A stretch of 64,000 nt of DNA from an uncultured Spartobacteria bacterium (GTDB taxonomy: Bacteria; Verrucomicrobiota; Verrucomicrobiia; Chthoniobacterales; Chthoniobacteraceae). A model generated the notes under the pieces. That model was given only the letters and a program-made list of their open reading frames with translations, searched no databases and was not told where the DNA came from. Below, in pieces: positions 1 through 8,038 of this stretch (positions are counted from its first letter, which is position 1; each line of letters begins with the position of its first letter). The translations under genes and the position numbers were made by a program. The stretch covers positions 1 to 64,000 of the forward strand of contig CAIRYQ010000017.1 of the NCBI GenBank assembly GCA_903882875.1, given 5' to 3'.

Positions 1-80
1 AATCCTCTGCTCGAACGCTACGCGATCTCACCCGTCGTTGAAGTTCCATGCGTTCGGTATCAGTAAGAATCAATGGTTGA

Positions 81-947
81 ATGGCCATTCGCCAATCTTA
101 TCTCATGTGTGGCCGAAGTCAATGTTACGTTGCACTAGGTGCGCAAATTGGAGGAGCTGTTTCTACGCAATTTGGCGGTTTGAAAATGCGCGCTTCGTAC
201 GGTGGATTGCGAACATTCGTCCAAACGCACTGCCAAGGCCAAGTGATTCGAGTAGGCGAGAAAAATGGCGACGACTTGTACCAGTTTGCTGGTTCAGAGC
301 CTGCTACGCCAACTTTACCCGGCGAACTTGCCAAATCAGCCTCTACTCACACGGCATGGGATGCGTTTCAAAGACCGAAAGTGGAAGCGAAACTGACCGT
401 CAATACCGAAACCGGCGAACTCCGTGTCACCGATCCGAGCGTCCCAGTTCAGGATAGTTGGCGAGAAGTCTCGCCTCTAACACTTCAGGAGCATCGGGAA
501 ATTGCCGCATTATTTCTCCCAAAAGTTCAAGAAGAGGATCGCGCCACATTTAGCGAAGCACTCGAAGGAGAAAATTATTGGGTACGTTGGGCAAACCAAC
601 TTCACACGATTGGAGGAGGAAAATACAAACTTGAATGGGGAGCGTACCGGTTTGCCGAGGTATGCCGTATTTTTAAGGATCGTCTCCGAACCCATGCCAT
701 GAGTGATGAATTGGCGGCAGCGGCCCTCGATCACCTGAAAGCCTCTCAGAAGCGAAAAATTGTGAAATTCGCATCAGCGGCTTTAGTGTCTTCGACTTCC
801 ATTCCCGCCAATCGCCCCTCGACAGGCAGCTTGCACTTAAAGGATCTGATAAAAACGGCGATTGATCTTATGGGGGAGAACGAACTGCGCCAAGTGTGGT
901 TACCTGTGGGAGAAGTTTTCGATGCCCTCCGGATCAAACGCCCATAA
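81..947 (+). CDS. OST-HTH/LOTUS-like domain protein of unknown function
   Basis: The 288-residue product is not a family I can name as a whole. Residues about 12-70 fit an OST-HTH/LOTUS fold, a small winged-helix RNA-binding module: a VALG turn (17-20), F31, a YGGLRTF helix (40-46) and a closing strand with D65-L66-Y67. The remaining 220 residues are unrecognised; their end (residues 266-285) is conspicuously hydrophobic and regular. The ATG at 81 follows an in-frame TGA at 78-80, so no longer N-terminus is possible. The stop lies 26 nt inside the next gene, indicating co-translation with the PRTase-like protein. Base composition is clearly more AT-rich than downstream housekeeping genes, suggesting transfer. 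The LOTUS call is by eye from the hydrophobic pattern and needs a profile search; the reading frame itself is well supported by the coupled partner. Confidence 0.6.
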   Translation: MAIRQSYLMCGRSQCYVALGAQIGGAVSTQFGGLKMRASYGGLRTFVQTHCQGQVIRVGEKNGDDLYQFAGSEPATPTLPGELAKSASTHTAWDAFQRPKVEAKLTVNTETGELRVTDPSVPVQDSWREVSPLTLQEHREIAALFLPKVQEEDRATFSEALEGENYWVRWANQLHTIGGGKYKLEWGAYRFAEVCRIFKDRLRTHAMSDELAAAALDHLKASQKRKIVKFASAALVSSTSIPANRPSTGSLHLKDLIKTAIDLMGENELRQVWLPVGEVFDALRIKRP

Positions 948-2295
948 CAGCGCGATCCCATCCGTCAAAGTTGTCGTTCTCTGCTTCAGAAGCCAAGAAG
1001 TTGCAATACGACGGATGATTGCTCGCCACGCCTCAGTTGATTGGGCGAACGATGATCGAATTCGGATTGTTGCCGTTCATGATCGCTGTAGGCGTTTCGG
1101 TCCTGAAAACATTGCCGATTTGAATCGCGTTGCGTCACCACAAAGTGCGGCGCGGGTGGTACGCCTTAATAAAATCGACCTCAGCCACCGTTTCGGAAAA
1201 GGGGGAGATCTACGAGTGCTGAACGATGTGGGATCTCTTAGCCGATTAGAAAAGAAACTTCCCCAGATTCTAGCTCAATGTTCGGTTGACTGGTTCTCGG
1301 AGCGATCAAGTCAACTTAGCAGTTGGCAACACGGCTCTATCGATGCCGCCCACCTCACTGCTTGGCTTGATCAATTTGAAAAAATCGGGGTGCTCTGGAT
1401 CGGAAAGCAGCTTTTGCGAAATTTGGACTGGTGGTCTCCAGAAAGACTGCGACGTGAGGCAGGATTAACGCCTCAACTGCTTAGTGGGGTTGATTGTATC
1501 TGCGTGAACCGGCATAGGGTAGGAAAGAGTGGGGACTACCTCGCAAACGTCGTTAGCAAGCACATCAGACCCTTCGCACCACGATTGCCGGTCACCGATT
1601 TTCGCGAGAGTCTCGATGAACCATCCATTTACTCGAAGGTTAAGCGCATTCTGTTTCTTGAAGATGGACTTTTTACAGGAACTGAGATGACGAATTACCT
1701 CTCTGCACTTGCCGGAGTTCCTCTGAAAACTGGAAGAAAACCTTCCACGCAACCTCTCTCGAACCCTTTGATTCTAAAAGAGAAAGACATTCACCTCCAT
1801 TTTCCACTTGCAACCTCTCTTGGAGTCCGAAGGCTGAAAGCATTTCTTAGTGAACAAGCATGGAATAATATCAAGATTTCCGACGCTGTCGGACATCGGG
1901 TTGAAGTCCTGACTAATGAAGGATATCTCGCATTGGACAATAACAGCTTCTATGATGCTACGTCAGGAAATTGCGTCGCTAATCCGCATTCATATATTTC
2001 TCCCGTCGCGTTTAACGGCGACTGGAAAACTGCGGGGCAACGGGAGCGCGCGATGGAATTTTGCCGGCTAGTTGGTGACCAACTCTTCCGTAATTATCTG
2101 ATCCGGAAAGGGTGGACCTGGCCTGAGAAAAAAATTGAACCCTGTTGTTTTGGAATGTACGGACTTGGGTTGACTGTTGCGTTTAGCCATTCGGTTCCGA
2201 AAGCGAGCTTGCCGATATATTGGATGGATGGACGGGTAAATTACAACGGTTACACGATCGAGTGGATGCCACTGTTTCAAAATTCCGCATTCTGA
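922..2295 (+). CDS. PRTase-CE-like phosphoribosyltransferase-fold protein
   Basis: The 457-residue product contains a PRPP-loop-like motif RILFLEDGLFTGTEM (242-256): hydrophobic strand, acidic pair E247-D248, then T252-G253-T254, as in type I phosphoribosyltransferases. A preceding GKSGDYLANVVSKHI stretch (201-215) and a C-terminal SVPKASLPIYWMDG segment (around 425-440, ending in WMPLF) resemble the PRTase-CE family that has been predicted in biological-conflict systems. The N-terminal 120 residues, beginning with the strand VKVVVLCF, are unrecognised. I place the start at ATG 922, preceded by GGGAGA at 909-914, rather than the in-frame TTG at 862; it overlaps the LOTUS-like gene by 26 nt. 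Function as an immune effector is inference from family and operon structure; substrate is unknown. Confidence 0.6.
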   Translation: MPSGSNAHNSAIPSVKVVVLCFRSQEVAIRRMIARHASVDWANDDRIRIVAVHDRCRRFGPENIADLNRVASPQSAARVVRLNKIDLSHRFGKGGDLRVLNDVGSLSRLEKKLPQILAQCSVDWFSERSSQLSSWQHGSIDAAHLTAWLDQFEKIGVLWIGKQLLRNLDWWSPERLRREAGLTPQLLSGVDCICVNRHRVGKSGDYLANVVSKHIRPFAPRLPVTDFRESLDEPSIYSKVKRILFLEDGLFTGTEMTNYLSALAGVPLKTGRKPSTQPLSNPLILKEKDIHLHFPLATSLGVRRLKAFLSEQAWNNIKISDAVGHRVEVLTNEGYLALDNNSFYDATSGNCVANPHSYISPVAFNGDWKTAGQRERAMEFCRLVGDQLFRNYLIRKGWTWPEKKIEPCCFGMYGLGLTVAFSHSVPKASLPIYWMDGRVNYNGYTIEWMPLFQNSAF

Positions 2296-2671
2296 GCGGA
2301 AGAAGCGTTTTGCGAATTGGCGACATGCACGCTTTTCGCGTTAAAGCTGAACACATGGCCCTACATGCAATCGCAGACGGCCTGAAGCCAGATTCGCAGT
2401 TGCGTCTTGCATTTGTAGTCGGGCAACCATGAGCTTCCCCCTTGTGATTAGGTCGGCTCCCCGAAGGCTTCTCGCAAGAACTTCAGCCTGACGCTGCCGC
2501 GTAGCCAGAGGTAAAATCGTATGGCTGGCGAGGCAGATGGCGGCGCGTCCGGCGGAGGACTGAGCGGGACCTTCGCCGGTGCGAATTAGTTTTCTTCCAA
2601 TGAAACCGATTCTCCTCGCCATGAGGCCCCGTTCGTCGGGAAACATCGCGCTCCGCAAATACTTTCCCTGA
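2296..2671. other. Intergenic stretch without a recognisable gene
   Basis: These 376 bases separate the AT-rich LOTUS/PRTase pair from the GC-rich topoisomerase gene. A minus-strand open frame spans 2341-2694 but has no recognisable domain and overlaps the topoisomerase start, so I do not call it. The only regulatory hint is TACTTT at 2660-2665, six nt before the topoisomerase ATG, matching the -10 geometry seen at other genes here, although its -35 is weak. Composition shifts from mixed to GC-rich across this stretch. Confidence 0.5.
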
Positions 2672-4777
2672 ATGCCCGAGAAGAAATCCACCAAGAAAAC
2701 AGACGACCAACCGCTGCTTCCGCTGTTGAGCGATGGCGCCGCGTCCGCAGCACCGGCATCTGCGAATGAACTTGCCCCCGCAGAGATTTTGCCGACACCT
2801 GAACGCAGGGCAGAGAAGATTCAGGACGAGCAGGCTCCACTGGCGCAGAGCTATCGGAATTGGTTCCTCGACTACGCGAGCTACGTCATCCTCGACCGCG
2901 CGGTGCCGCATATTGATGACGGGCTGAAGCCGGTGCAGCGGCGCGTGCTGCATACGCTTTGGGACATGGACGACGGGCGCTTTCACAAGGTCGCGAATGT
3001 CGTCGGCGCGACGATGAAGCTGCATCCGCATGGCGATGCTTCCATCGGCGCGGCGCTGGTGTCCATCGGGCAGCGGGGGTGGCTCATCGAGCCGCAGGGG
3101 AATTACGGCAACACGCTCACGGGCGACGATGCGGCGGCGCCGCGCTACATCGAGGCGCGGCTCACGGCGTTCGCGAAGGACGTGCTTTTCAACCCGAAGA
3201 CGACGACGTGGCAGCTCAGCTACGACGGGCGCAACAAGGAGCCCATCACGCTGCCGGCGAAGTTTCCCATCGTGCTGCTCGAAGGCGCGGACGGCATCGC
3301 GGTCGGGCTCTCGACGAAGATTCTGCCGCACAATTTCAACGACCTCTGCCGCGCGGCGATCAATCACCTGCAGGGGAAAAATTTCCGCATTCTCCCGGAC
3401 TTCCCGACCGGCGGGACGGCGGACTTTTCCGAATACAACGACGGCGAGCGCGGCGGAAAGGTGAAGGTGCGCGCGAGCATCGAGGTGCGCTCGAAGTATC
3501 TGCTCGCGGTGACGGAACTGCCTTATGGCGTGACGACCGAGTCGCTCATCGAGTCCGTGCTCGCGGCGAATGCGAAAGGCAAGATCAAGGTCAAGCATGT
3601 GGACGACAACACGGCGGACAAGGTGGAGATTCTCATCCATCTGCCGCAGGGCGCGGAGCCGGAGAAGGTCATCCAGCAGCTCTACGTCTTCACGAGCTGC
3701 CAGGTGCAGCTTAATCCCGCCGCGTGCGTTATCGTCCGCAATCCCGAGACCGGCGACGACAAGCCGCACTTCATGGGCGTGCGCGACATTTTGAAAGCGA
3801 GCGCGGAGGCGACGAAGGCGCTGCTAAAACTCGAACTCGAAATCAAACTCGGCGAACTCGAACAGCAGTGGCATTGGGATTCGCTGGAGCGCATTTTCAT
3901 CGAGGAGCGCATCTACCGGAACATCGAAAAGTCGAAGTCGTGGGAAAGCGTGCTCACGGAAATCCGCACGGGGCTGAAGCCATTCCTCAAGCAGCTCCGC
4001 CGCGAGGTGACCGAGGAGGACATCGTCCGCCTCACCGAGATCCGGATCAAACGCATCTCTGCCTACAACCGCTTCCAGGCCGACGAAGCCATGAAGAAAA
4101 TCGAGGAAGGCATGAAGGAGACCAAGGCCAACCTCAAAAACCTCACCGGTTACGCCGTCGCGTGGTTCGAGATGCTCCAGGAAAAATATGGCAAGGGCAT
4201 CAAGCGCCGCACGAGCTACGACGAGATTGCGCAGATTGACGCGAGCGCCGTCGTCTCAGCAAACCAGCGCCTCTACGTGAATCGCACGGACGGCTTCATC
4301 GGGCTGAACTGGCGGCAGCACGAGTTCGTCACCGAATGCACCATCCTCGACAGCGTGCTCACGATTATTAAGGACGGCTCATTGAAGGTCGCGAAGGTCG
4401 CCGACAAGGTTTTCATGGGCCGCGAAATTCTCCACATCGCGATCTGGCCGAAGGACGGCGACACGAACTTCTACACGATGGTCTATCAGGATGGCGAAAG
4501 CGGGAAGGCCTTCGCGAAGAAATTCCAAATCGGCGGCCTCTCTCGCGACAAGCTCTACCCGCTTGCGAAGAGCGAAAATTCCAAAGTGGTCTTTCTGCAC
4601 ATCGCGACCACGGAAAAGGAAATGCCGAAGTCGCTCCACGTCTCGCTCGACGGCCGCAGCGGTGCGCGCGTGCGCGAGCTGGATTTCGATCTGGCGTCGC
4701 TGCCCGTCAGCGCCCGCAGCGCGAAAGGACTCACCGTCACGAAATGGGCGGTGAAGGACGTGAAGGCAGCAAAGTAG
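2672..4777 (+). CDS. parC: Type IIA DNA topoisomerase subunit A (topoisomerase IV A-like)
   Basis: The 701-residue protein is the DNA breakage-reunion subunit of a type IIA topoisomerase (gyrase A / topoisomerase IV A), which passes one duplex through a transient double-strand break together with an ATPase subunit. The winged-helix core begins at about residue 60 (SYRNWFLDYASYVILDRAVP), contains LHPHGDASIG (117-126), and has the catalytic pair R158-Y159 in AAAPRYIEARLT. A low-complexity Ala/Pro tail of about 55 residues precedes the core. The C-terminal part after about residue 540 is short for a full six-bladed gyrase pinwheel, which favours topoisomerase IV over gyrase. No B subunit gene is adjacent; it must be elsewhere in the genome. 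The start ATG 2672 is supported by TACTTT six nt upstream. Confidence 0.9.
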   Translation: MPEKKSTKKTDDQPLLPLLSDGAASAAPASANELAPAEILPTPERRAEKIQDEQAPLAQSYRNWFLDYASYVILDRAVPHIDDGLKPVQRRVLHTLWDMDDGRFHKVANVVGATMKLHPHGDASIGAALVSIGQRGWLIEPQGNYGNTLTGDDAAAPRYIEARLTAFAKDVLFNPKTTTWQLSYDGRNKEPITLPAKFPIVLLEGADGIAVGLSTKILPHNFNDLCRAAINHLQGKNFRILPDFPTGGTADFSEYNDGERGGKVKVRASIEVRSKYLLAVTELPYGVTTESLIESVLAANAKGKIKVKHVDDNTADKVEILIHLPQGAEPEKVIQQLYVFTSCQVQLNPAACVIVRNPETGDDKPHFMGVRDILKASAEATKALLKLELEIKLGELEQQWHWDSLERIFIEERIYRNIEKSKSWESVLTEIRTGLKPFLKQLRREVTEEDIVRLTEIRIKRISAYNRFQADEAMKKIEEGMKETKANLKNLTGYAVAWFEMLQEKYGKGIKRRTSYDEIAQIDASAVVSANQRLYVNRTDGFIGLNWRQHEFVTECTILDSVLTIIKDGSLKVAKVADKVFMGREILHIAIWPKDGDTNFYTMVYQDGESGKAFAKKFQIGGLSRDKLYPLAKSENSKVVFLHIATTEKEMPKSLHVSLDGRSGARVRELDFDLASLPVSARSAKGLTVTKWAVKDVKAAK

Positions 4778-5033
4778 AATCCGGTCGCGACTGGCGGGAC
4801 GGTAAAAAAGATGAACGAATGGGACGGTGCATTTGGAGTGAGCCTGTCTTCCGGCGATCCACTGCGTCGGGCCAAGGCGGCAGAGGACAGCCGCAGTCCA
4901 AAGGCTCCGCCACAGTTTCGCCTGATCCCGATTCTCGAACACAAATTCCAACGAACCGGGCAGGCATGGCTCCATCTCCCATCAGCGCGATCTTCGCGAC
5001 ACCGGCGCGATTTGGTGTAATGCGGTTGCACGA

Positions 5034-6029
5034 ATGAAACCCGTCATCGCCATCACCATGGGAGATCCCGCAGGCGTCGGCCCGGAAGTCTGCTTGCGCG
5101 CGCTCGCGAGCGAGGAGGTCGCGCGCATCTGCACGCCGATCATTTTCGGCGGCGCGTCCGTGCTGCGCGCGTGTGCGGCGAAGACCGGGCTCCTTTTCGA
5201 TGCACCGGTGATTTTGGAAAAGGACATCGCTGGCGCAACGCGACCAGGCGTGTTCGACCTCGGGGTGATCGCGCCGGATGCATTCACACCGGGCACGATC
5301 AGCGTCGCGACCGGACGCGCCGCATTTACCTATGTGAACCGCGCGATTGACGCGGCGCTCGCGGGCAGCGTCGCGGCGATTTCCACCGGGCCGCTGAACA
5401 AGGAGGCGATGCACATGGCGGGTTTCCATTTTCCGGGGCACACGGAGATTTTCGTGTCGCGCACGAACGCCGCGCGCTCGTGCATGATGCAGTATTCCGA
5501 GGAGATCACCTGCACGTTCGTCACCGTGCACGTCGGCTACGCGCAGGTGCCCGCGCTGCTCACGAAGGAACGCATCCTCGACGTGATCGAACTCACCGCC
5601 GCCACGCTTGCACGCATCCGCGGACGCAAACCGAAGCTCGTCGTGTGCGGGCTGAATCCTCACGCGGGCGAGCACGGTCTTTTCGGCGATCGCGAGGAGG
5701 AACGCATCATCGCCCCGGCGATCGAGGAGGCACGCGCGCGCGGTCACGACATCGAGGGTCCGCTGCCACCCGACACCGCATTCCTGCCGTGGAAGCGCAG
5801 GGCGACCGACGCGTTCGTGTGCATGTATCACGATCAGGGCCACATTCCGGTGAAGGCGCTCGCCTTCGACTCCGCAGTGAACACGACACTCGGCCTGCCC
5901 ATCATCCGCACGAGCGTGGACCACGGCACCGCACTCGACATCGCGTGGCAGGGAAAGGCGAATGCCGGCAGCCTCTTCAGCGCGCTGCGTCTCGCGGCGA
6001 AACTCGCAGGCGTGGCCCCGTGCAGTTAG
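5034..6029 (+). CDS. pdxA: 4-hydroxythreonine-4-phosphate dehydrogenase
   Basis: PdxA oxidises 4-phosphohydroxy-L-threonine in the DXP-dependent pathway to pyridoxal 5'-phosphate, in the cytoplasm. The 331-residue length is normal for the family. It opens with the conserved AITMGDPAGVGPEV (6-19), has STGPLNKEA (117-125) and GHTE (135-138), and keeps the three metal-binding histidines H166 (VTVHVGY), H210 (GLNPHAGE) and H266 (MYHDQGH). The start ATG 5034 fits the usual N-terminus exactly. It stands alone between the topoisomerase gene and the ribosomal protein pair; no other vitamin B6 genes are in the window. Confidence 0.96.
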   Translation: MKPVIAITMGDPAGVGPEVCLRALASEEVARICTPIIFGGASVLRACAAKTGLLFDAPVILEKDIAGATRPGVFDLGVIAPDAFTPGTISVATGRAAFTYVNRAIDAALAGSVAAISTGPLNKEAMHMAGFHFPGHTEIFVSRTNAARSCMMQYSEEITCTFVTVHVGYAQVPALLTKERILDVIELTAATLARIRGRKPKLVVCGLNPHAGEHGLFGDREEERIIAPAIEEARARGHDIEGPLPPDTAFLPWKRRATDAFVCMYHDQGHIPVKALAFDSAVNTTLGLPIIRTSVDHGTALDIAWQGKANAGSLFSALRLAAKLAGVAPCS

Positions 6030-6096
6030 CGATGGAGCAACACGCAACACCAAATCATGCCCCGCGAGAATTCTCGCACTCGGCGAGAAATATCCG

Positions 6097-6125
6097 TTGA
6101 CACCCCCGGCCTGAGTTCCTAGCTT
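6097..6125 (+). promoter_or_regulatory. Sigma-70-type promoter for rplM-rpsI
   Basis: A perfect TTGACA at 6097-6102, a 17-nt spacer, and TAGCTT at 6120-6125. The predicted transcription start leaves a leader of roughly 12-14 nt before the rplM ATG at 6145. It belongs to the TTGnnn-TAnnnT promoter set found repeatedly in this window. Confidence 0.7.
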
Positions 6126-6144
6126 CCGACCCCTTTTTCACGCC

Positions 6145-6579
6145 ATGAGGACTATTTCCGCAAAAGCAAACGAAGTGCAACGCCGCTGGTGGCTCATTGA
6201 TGCCGCCGATCAGGTGCTCGGCCGTGTCGCCGCACGCGCCGCAAACATTCTCCGTGGCAAAGAAAAGGCCATCTTCACCCCGCACATGGATGCCGGCGAC
6301 TTCGTCATCGTCGTGAATGCGGACAAGGTGAAAGTCACCGGCAAGAAGGAGACCGCGAAGGAATACATGAGCTTCTCCGGCTACGTCGGCGGTCACAAGA
6401 GCGAGACGCTGGGCAACCGCCGCGCGCGCCGCCCCGAACTCCTCATCCAAAACGCCATCAAAGGCATGATCCCGCACACGCGCCTCGGCCGCGGCCAGAT
6501 CACGAAGCTCAAGGTGTATGCCGGCAGCGAGCATCCGCACATCGCGCAGCAGCCGGTGAATGTCGGCAAAGTTTCCTAA
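6145..6579 (+). CDS. rplM: 50S ribosomal protein L13
   Basis: L13 is an early-assembling large-subunit protein. The 144-residue product has the family's signatures: RRWWLIDAADQVLGRVA (13-29), the IFTPHMDAGDFVIVVNADKV segment (44-63), the YMSFSGYVGGHKSETL motif, and AIKGMIPHTRLGRGQI before the C-terminus. It is followed after 18 nt by rpsI, the near-universal L13-S9 pair, transcribed from the TTGACA promoter just upstream. Confidence 0.98.
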   Translation: MRTISAKANEVQRRWWLIDAADQVLGRVAARAANILRGKEKAIFTPHMDAGDFVIVVNADKVKVTGKKETAKEYMSFSGYVGGHKSETLGNRRARRPELLIQNAIKGMIPHTRLGRGQITKLKVYAGSEHPHIAQQPVNVGKVS

Positions 6580-6597
6580 GCAGAAGAAAATCACATC

Positions 6598-6993
6598 ATG
6601 TCCACCGAAGCCACCATTTCCGCCACCGGGCGCCGCAAGACCGCCACCGCCCGTGTGCGCCTCACTCCCGGTTCGGGAAAAATCCTCATCAACGGACGCT
6701 CCTACGAAGATTATTTCCCCGTGTCCTCCTTTCAGGGTCTCGTGCTGAAGCCGCTTGAGATCGCGAAGAGCCGCAACACCTACGACATCACCGCAAACGC
6801 CAGCGGCGGCGGCGTGGGCGGACAGGCCGGTGCGGTCAGCCTTGGCATCGCCCGTGCGCTGCTTCAGGTGAGCGCCGAACTCCGCGGCCCGCTGAAGGCC
6901 GAGGGCCTGCTCACGCGCGACCCGCGCATGAAGGAACGCAAGAAGCCCGGCCAGCCCGGTGCCCGCAAGCGCTTCCAATTCAGCAAACGCTAA
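6598..6993 (+). CDS. rpsI: 30S ribosomal protein S9
   Basis: S9 binds 16S rRNA in the head of the small subunit, and its C-terminal tail reaches the P-site tRNA. The 131-residue product starts with TEATISATGRRKTATARVRL and ends in the basic tail GARKRFQFSKR, matching the conserved QFSKR end of the family. It follows rplM by 18 nt and is followed by a strong intrinsic terminator, so the two genes probably form a bicistronic unit. Confidence 0.98.
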   Translation: MSTEATISATGRRKTATARVRLTPGSGKILINGRSYEDYFPVSSFQGLVLKPLEIAKSRNTYDITANASGGGVGGQAGAVSLGIARALLQVSAELRGPLKAEGLLTRDPRMKERKKPGQPGARKRFQFSKR

Positions 6994-7035
6994 ACGATTT
7001 CACCCAGGAATCTCCCCAAAAGATTCCCTCGAGAG

Positions 7036-7079
7036 ACCCGCGCTGTGCGACCCCCAAATGCGCGCACAGCGCGGGTTTT
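7036..7079 (+). terminator. Intrinsic terminator after rpsI
   Basis: A perfect 14-bp stem, arms 7036-7049 and 7063-7076, with a 13-nt loop, followed by TTTT at 7076-7079. It closes the rplM-rpsI unit and lies just ahead of the msrA promoter. Confidence 0.85.
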
Positions 7080-7112
7080 CCCTGTACTCCGTCACCTTTT
7101 TCAACGTCGGCT

Positions 7113-7140
7113 TTGCGTTGGAAAATTTTCCCGCTAGTCT
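7113..7140 (+). promoter_or_regulatory. Promoter of msrA, predicted leaderless start
   Basis: TTGCGT at 7113-7118, a 16-nt spacer, and TAGTCT at 7135-7140. Only six nt (ccatcc) separate the -10 from the msrA ATG at 7147, with no Shine-Dalgarno, so the transcript would begin at or next to the start codon. Confidence 0.6.
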
Positions 7141-7146
7141 CCATCC

Positions 7147-7767
7147 ATGATCCCTCGCATCCTTCTTGCCCTCGCTGCGATTTTTGCAGCACTTCCCAAC
7201 CTCAATTCCGCCGAAGCCGTGAGAACCGCCACCAAACCCGCAGCCGCCCAAAAAATCGTCGTCGGAGGAGGATGCTTCTGGTGCATCGAGGCCGTCTTCC
7301 AACGCGTGAATGGAGTGAAGAAAGTAGTGTCCGGCTACTCGGGCGGCCATGTGCCGAACCCGAGCTATGAGCAAGTCTGCACGAAGCAGACCGGCCACGC
7401 GGAAGTCGCGCAGGTGGAATTTGATTCCTCCGTGCTGAACCTCGACACGCTGCTCGATGTGTTCTTCGCGGCGCACGATCCGACGACGCCAAACCAGCAG
7501 GGCGCGGACAAAGGCCCGCAATACCGCTCGGTGATTTTCTACGCAAACGACGAGCAGAAAAAAGCCGCCGAGGCCGCGAAGGAGCGCGCCAAAAAGGAAT
7601 GGGGTGCGACCATCGTCACCGAGATTTCCCCGCTGAAGGAGTTCTACGCCGCGGAGGACTACCACCAGAATTATTTCAACCTGAACAAGAACCGGAATCC
7701 GTATTGCTCAGTCGTGATCGCGCCGAAGCTGCACAAGCTGATCGAGAAGGGCGTCATCAAGGAATAA
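7147..7767 (+). CDS. msrA: Peptide-methionine (S)-S-oxide reductase, exported
   Basis: MsrA reduces methionine-S-sulfoxide residues in oxidised proteins. The GGGCFWCIEAVF motif gives the catalytic C43, with C46 beside it. The GYSGGHVPNPSYEQVC segment, GHAEVAQVEFD, and EDYHQNYF follow in canonical order, so the enzyme is intact. Residues 1-22 form a signal peptide (charged start, long hydrophobic run, cleavage around NSA-EA), placing it in the periplasm or cell envelope, unlike cytoplasmic MsrA forms. No MsrB domain is fused, and no msrB gene is nearby. It is monocistronic with its own promoter. Confidence 0.95.
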   Translation: MIPRILLALAAIFAALPNLNSAEAVRTATKPAAAQKIVVGGGCFWCIEAVFQRVNGVKKVVSGYSGGHVPNPSYEQVCTKQTGHAEVAQVEFDSSVLNLDTLLDVFFAAHDPTTPNQQGADKGPQYRSVIFYANDEQKKAAEAAKERAKKEWGATIVTEISPLKEFYAAEDYHQNYFNLNKNRNPYCSVVIAPKLHKLIEKGVIKE

Positions 7768-8038
7768 TGCTGCTGAGGCAGCGACACTGCGGCTCTCGGT
7801 GAACGGGACATCCCGCGCTTCTTTGCAGCATGTCCGTAGAATGCTTGGAGAACGACGGATTGCCGTTCCATTCGCTCGGACCGATGGAGGCAACTTGATG
7901 ATTTTTCAGAATCGCAAGAAGCTTGCTCGCCGATTCGTCGTTTTCGATTCCGAAGAACTGCCCGATTAATAGATCGCAACAGGATCCGACTGGCGGTGCA
8001 GCCGCACATTTTTTTAAGGCACTCCGCGTCGTCCACCG

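Noticed and set aside
1-66. Frame open from the window edge (NPLLERYAISPVVEVPCVRYQ then TAA at 64-66)
   Set aside because: It could be the tail of an upstream gene, but 21 residues without a domain cannot support a call.
2341-2694. 117-residue minus-strand open frame
   Set aside because: No domain, overlaps the topoisomerase start, composition like non-coding spacer.
2483-3769. 428-residue minus-strand frame opposite the topoisomerase gene
   Set aside because: Arg/His-rich antisense shadow without any domain.
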